A stretch of 17,943 nucleotides of DNA, taken from assembly GCA_002449335.1 (NCBI GenBank), contig DKDL01000103.1:1-17943 (forward strand), in the 5' to 3' direction. The translations under genes and the position numbers were made by a program. Source of the DNA: Succinatimonas sp. UBA6849. Its GTDB lineage: Bacteria > Pseudomonadota > Gammaproteobacteria > Enterobacterales > Succinivibrionaceae. Shown here piece by piece: positions 14,910-17,943 of the stretch (position 1 is the first letter of the stretch; each line of letters begins with the position of its first letter). The notes beneath the pieces are model-generated. The model made no database searches. It was not told the origin of the DNA and saw only the letters and a list, made by a program, of their open reading frames with translations.

Positions 14910-16475
14910 ATGCTGTTTAACACCCCTGAGTACTTCTTACTGTTTCTGCCAGTAAGCATCATTGTCTATTTCTTTTTTAGCAAAAGACGCTATTTTGCAG
15001 CCTCAAAGCTGTGGTTGCTTTTATGCTCACTCTTCTTTTATTGCTACTGGAAGTTCGATTACATCTGGATCTTATTAGGCTCAATTGTCTTTAATTTTGT
15101 AATAGGCTCAATCCTGTCAAAAGAAGCTTGTGCAAGCCAAAGCGAGCTTAAAGATAATAAAAACTCAGATAAGCATACTCAAATAACAAAGTTGAATCTT
15201 ACTAAAAGAAAGCTCATCTTAATTTTTGGTGTGTCAGCAAACGTAGCTTTATTAGGTTATTACAAATATACTGACTTTTTAATTTCAGATCTTAACCTAC
15301 TATTAGGATCATCTTATGAGCTCGTGCATATAGTTCTGCCTCTTGCGATAAGTTTCTTTACTTTCCAACAGATAGCTTATCTTGTGGATTCATATAAAGG
15401 TCTTACCAAAGAATACGATTTTGTATCCTATGCTGTTTTCGTATCGTTCTTCCCTCAGTTAATTGCAGGACCTATTGTCCATCACAAAGATCTTATTCCA
15501 CAGTTCTTTAAGGCAAGAAACTTAGTTTTAAACTACAAAAATCTGTGTTTGGGACTATTTGTCTTTACGATAGGTCTCATCAAGAAAGCAATCATTGCAG
15601 ATAAGTTTGCAATCTGGGTAGGCGACGGTTTTGACAGTGCTAATAACCTGACATTGCTTACATCTTGGTTAGTGTCATTTTGTTATACCTTTCAGCTGTA
15701 CTTTGACTTTAGTGGTTATTGTGACATGGCGGTAGGTTCAGCTTTGTTCTTTAACATCAAATTACCTATTAACTTTAACAGCCCTTATAAAGCTCTATCA
15801 ATTCAGGATTTCTGGAGACGCTGGCATATTACCTTGTCTTCATTCTTAAGAGATTACCTATACTTTCCACTAGGAGGTAGCAGAAAGGGCAGTTTTAGAA
15901 CCTATGTAAACCTGTTTATAGTCTTCTTTATAACAGGTATCTGGCATGGAGCAGGTAACACCTTTGTCTTATGGGGACTATTACATGGTGTAGCTATCAT
16001 TATCCACAGAGTCTTTCATAATATGGGCTACAAATTACCTAGTGTTTTAGCTTGGATTTTAACCTTTATCTTTGTGGATATAGCTTGGGTATTATTCAGA
16101 GCTCCTGAGCTTAATGTGGCGTACGAAGTCTATTCTCATATGTTTGATTTTGGCTCATTATCTTTAGAGCAACTGTCAACCTTTAAGTCAGCTCTTAAGG
16201 GAATAGGCTTGAATTATCAGACTTTAACTTATGTAGTTTTAGCTTTAATTGTGGTTTTAACCTGTAAAAACTCTAATGAGTTGCTAGCAAAAGTTGCAGC
16301 TGTAAAATCCGTACAGTTACCTTGTGTAAAAGTTATTTTCAATCAAAATATACAAAGACTGCTTGCAAAAACAGCTTCATACTTTGCATGTGTGTTGATA
16401 GCTTTAATTCTGTTCTATGTAACTTTAGCTGTCATTGGTTCTAGCTACACTGAGTTTATTTACTTTAACTTCTAA
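14910..16475 (+). CDS. MBOAT-family membrane-bound O-acyltransferase (AlgI/PatA type)
   Basis: It moves acyl groups, usually acetyl, across the inner membrane for transfer to a cell-envelope polysaccharide. The 521-residue protein starts with the typical MLFNTPEYFLLFLPVSIIVY and has many membrane spans. Family motifs include FFPQLIAGPIVHHKDLIPQF (180-199), LYFDFSGYCDMAVG (263-276), QDFWRRWHITLSSFLRDYLY (299-318), the LGGSRKG loop and GIWHGAGNTFVLWGLLHG (343-360), with the catalytic histidine H346. A less hydrophobic loop at about 72-100 is rich in Lys, Asn and Ser. The next gene encodes an SGNH-type partner, as in AlgI-AlgJ/X and PatA-PatB pairs. No alginate genes are present, so the substrate polymer is unknown. 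The ribosome site is weak. Confidence 0.95.
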   Translation: MLFNTPEYFLLFLPVSIIVYFFFSKRRYFAASKLWLLLCSLFFYCYWKFDYIWILLGSIVFNFVIGSILSKEACASQSELKDNKNSDKHTQITKLNLTKRKLILIFGVSANVALLGYYKYTDFLISDLNLLLGSSYELVHIVLPLAISFFTFQQIAYLVDSYKGLTKEYDFVSYAVFVSFFPQLIAGPIVHHKDLIPQFFKARNLVLNYKNLCLGLFVFTIGLIKKAIIADKFAIWVGDGFDSANNLTLLTSWLVSFCYTFQLYFDFSGYCDMAVGSALFFNIKLPINFNSPYKALSIQDFWRRWHITLSSFLRDYLYFPLGGSRKGSFRTYVNLFIVFFITGIWHGAGNTFVLWGLLHGVAIIIHRVFHNMGYKLPSVLAWILTFIFVDIAWVLFRAPELNVAYEVYSHMFDFGSLSLEQLSTFKSALKGIGLNYQTLTYVVLALIVVLTCKNSNELLAKVAAVKSVQLPCVKVIFNQNIQRLLAKTASYFACVLIALILFYVTLAVIGSSYTEFIYFNF

Positions 16476-16553
16476 AGAATACTGTTTAAGTAAAGCTTGA
16501 AGCTTTTAATTTGAATTTAAAGCTAATCGTGACCTAAGAGGATTTATTAAGTA

Positions 16554-17651
16554 ATGGCAAGTAAAAAGATCTTTGCGCTTATCATGTCTTTATTTATAGG
16601 CATCTTTGCCTTATATACAGTTGCCATGTATCTGTATGATCCTCAGCATATCATTTCAAATCCTAAGCAATTGTTTAACGGCAGCATGCGCTATCAGGCA
16701 AGAGGTTATCTTGAGAATAAAGATGTAAAAGGACTGATTATTGGCACTAGTATGCTTGAGAATACAAGTTCTGATGAGGCAACAGCAAAGCTGTTTAAAG
16801 ATAATGCCACAGCCCGCTTTTTAAATGTGTCCTTAGCAGGTTCTACTCTAGCTGACAGAAGGGTAGTTTTAGATTACGCCTTTAAACATAATGACATCAA
16901 AAAGGTTATTTTTTCATTAGAAATGTCACCTCTTTTCTATAAAGCTCTTGTGCCTATGAACTGGCAGAAAATCTATGATGACAATCTAATAGATATCATG
17001 TCTCCTTATATGAAAACAGGTTATGTAAAGTGTCTGCTTACATTATCACAAAGTGAAAAATGCGTGGGAGTGAAAAAGTCATTGGATAGACCTGCTGCCT
17101 GGATTGATGATCCTTTATATAAAGACAGTTTTAATGGTGTATGCTCATGGAATGTAGCCTCAAGAAACATCCTTGAAAGTTACCTTAATACAAATGGTAA
17201 AAGTAATGAGCTAGAACTCTTGAGCCTTGACTACCTAAAGCAGTATACCCAAAAGGAGCTATTTAGCCTTATTGATAAACAGCAGAACACCAATTTCTAT
17301 CTTGTAATTCCTCCCTCATCTGCTGTTTATTACAAGCTACAAACTGAGTATTTTAAAGAGCATCTATCTTTAATTAAAAAGTTCATTACCTATCTTGCAT
17401 CAGAGTGTTCTGGAAGGAATAACTGTAACCTATATGGTTTTGACGATACTGGCTTATCTTTAGATCTTAAAAACTACAAGGACATGTTCCATTATTCAGA
17501 TCAGGTAAATTCTTTAATGATTGATGCCATTGAAAAGAATGAACATGAGATTAAAAAAGATAATGTAAGCACATATCTTAAGAGAATGGATGAAGTGATT
17601 GCAAAGACTGATGTAGATGCTATTAAAACACAAATCAGCAACTGTAAGTAA
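16554..17651 (+). CDS. Membrane-anchored SGNH-type acyltransferase/esterase partner of the MBOAT protein
   Basis: The 365-residue protein probably receives the acyl group from the MBOAT channel and places it on a polysaccharide in the periplasm. A single hydrophobic segment at about 6-27 anchors it, with the rest outside. The SGNH signature is visible: nucleophile S66 in LIIGTSMLEN (block I) and a DxxH motif, D310-M-F-H313 (block V). N91 or G96 in LNVSLAGST would fit block II. The start has an AGAGGA ribosome site 11 bases upstream, and the gene follows the acyltransferase by 78 bases with only a weak AAAGC/GCTTT hairpin between, so the two are probably cotranscribed. It resembles AlgJ/AlgX-type partners in role, but overall family is uncertain. 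The C-terminal tail is polar and coiled. Confidence 0.8.
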   Translation: MASKKIFALIMSLFIGIFALYTVAMYLYDPQHIISNPKQLFNGSMRYQARGYLENKDVKGLIIGTSMLENTSSDEATAKLFKDNATARFLNVSLAGSTLADRRVVLDYAFKHNDIKKVIFSLEMSPLFYKALVPMNWQKIYDDNLIDIMSPYMKTGYVKCLLTLSQSEKCVGVKKSLDRPAAWIDDPLYKDSFNGVCSWNVASRNILESYLNTNGKSNELELLSLDYLKQYTQKELFSLIDKQQNTNFYLVIPPSSAVYYKLQTEYFKEHLSLIKKFITYLASECSGRNNCNLYGFDDTGLSLDLKNYKDMFHYSDQVNSLMIDAIEKNEHEIKKDNVSTYLKRMDEVIAKTDVDAIKTQISNCK

Positions 17652-17897
17652 TTACTTCAAGAAAGAGTTAAATCAAAACGCTGATATTTCTTGCTTGAGC
17701 GCGATTTTTATAATTGCGCAAATTTCTATGTATCTTTCTAACTATGTATCTATCTAACTGCGTATCGACCTAATCAAAATGGATATTGAACTTACCAAAG
17801 TTAGCTTCAATTTCCATCAATTCATAAATAGCAGGTGACGAGACTGCATGATTATACAGTTTTCCTCACAAAGTTCATTAAGAACCATGTCCAATAA
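17652..17897. other. Non-coding region after the acyltransferase operon
   Basis: No supportable gene is present. It holds the word TGAGCGCGAT (17696-17705), an 8-bp palindrome TTGCGCAA (about 17714-17721) and a 16-bp tandem repeat described separately. Short frames on both strands lack ribosome sites. Confidence 0.5.
17727..17774. repeat. Three 16-bp tandem repeats
   Basis: The units are TATGTATCTTTCTAAC (17727-17742), TATGTATCTATCTAAC (17743-17758) and a diverged third, TGCGTATCGACCTAAT (17759-17774). The first two differ at one base. The sequence is non-coding and the repeat may be a variable-number tract or a binding array. Confidence 0.7.
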
Positions 17898-17927
17898 AAA
17901 AGCTCTAGCTATTTTGCTAGAGCTTTT
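17898..17927. terminator. Strong bidirectional intrinsic terminator
   Basis: AAAAGCTCTAGC (17898-17909) pairs perfectly over 12 bp with GCTAGAGCTTTT (17916-17927) around a 6-base loop. The T run is longer on the minus strand, so it may mainly serve a minus-strand gene entering from the right edge, with a possible in-frame TAA at 17926-17928. It can also end the plus-strand acyltransferase operon. Confidence 0.85.
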
Positions 17928-17943
17928 AGGTGTGCTCAGCATG

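Noticed and set aside
14910..17651. Alginate biosynthesis (algI/algJ) as a firm name
   Set aside because: No other alginate genes are present and MBOAT/SGNH pairs serve many polymers, so no gene symbol was given.
17770..17871. 33-codon open frame on the minus strand ending with FGKFNIHFD
   Set aside because: Its composition looks protein-like, but there is no ribosome site and the only ATG leaves 15 residues. It overlaps the tandem repeat, and a remnant gene cannot be supported.

Overview
The window looks chromosomal, from an AT-rich Gram-negative bacterium, most likely a gammaproteobacterium (perhaps a gut Succinivibrionaceae-like lineage). This rests on low GC, tRNA genes with encoded CCA that closely resemble gammaproteobacterial tRNA-Ser(GGA) and tRNA-Pro(UGG), consensus sigma70 promoters and Shine-Dalgarno starts. 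The genus is an inference; nothing in the sequence fixes it.

Left region (1-1666): the end of an integrated element. A truncated unknown gene (+) converges on a complete P4-type tyrosine integrase (-), with a shared bidirectional terminator between them. Upstream of the integrase are repeats that look like arm-type binding sites or an operator, then an intact tRNA-Ser(GGA) gene on the same strand. This is the usual layout of an integrase next to its tRNA attachment site, so the element would extend leftward out of the window. Between the two tRNA genes lies one gene for a stand-alone RibD C-terminal (DHFR-like) reductase.

Central region (2608-12568): tRNA-Pro(UGG), with a perfect consensus promoter, is followed after 15 bases by the 3' end of a nine-gene minus-strand operon running from 12260 down to 2700. 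The operon encodes a type IV secretion / mating-pair-formation apparatus. In transcription order it reads trbB, trbC, trbD, trbE, trbF, trbG, trbI, trbJ, trbL. This is the order of the Tra2 region of plasmid RP4 (IncP), without the lipoprotein gene trbH and the entry-exclusion gene trbK. Several products match RP4 protein lengths closely: TrbB 322, TrbD 100 and TrbE 853 residues. TrbB and TrbE supply ATPase power, TrbC is the pilin, TrbD and TrbL are inner-membrane parts, TrbF/TrbG/TrbI form the channel core, and TrbJ is the VirB5-like component. No relaxase, coupling protein, oriT-processing gene, pilin-cyclising TraF-type peptidase or dedicated integrase is visible beside it. The pilin precursor has a tail of about 124 residues that the family does not normally have, TrbL is short, and TrbG carries a possible lipobox.

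Right region (12569-17943): ordinary chromosomal genes. A GH31 glycosidase (alpha-xylosidase/alpha-glucosidase type, -) diverges from a two-gene plus-strand operon. That operon encodes an MBOAT O-acyltransferase (AlgI/PatA type) and a membrane-anchored SGNH-type partner, which together probably O-acetylate a cell-surface polysaccharide. The window ends with a non-coding stretch holding three 16-bp tandem repeats and a strong bidirectional terminator.

The most interesting part is the compact, apparently orphan RP4-like Trb system fixed next to tRNA-Pro.
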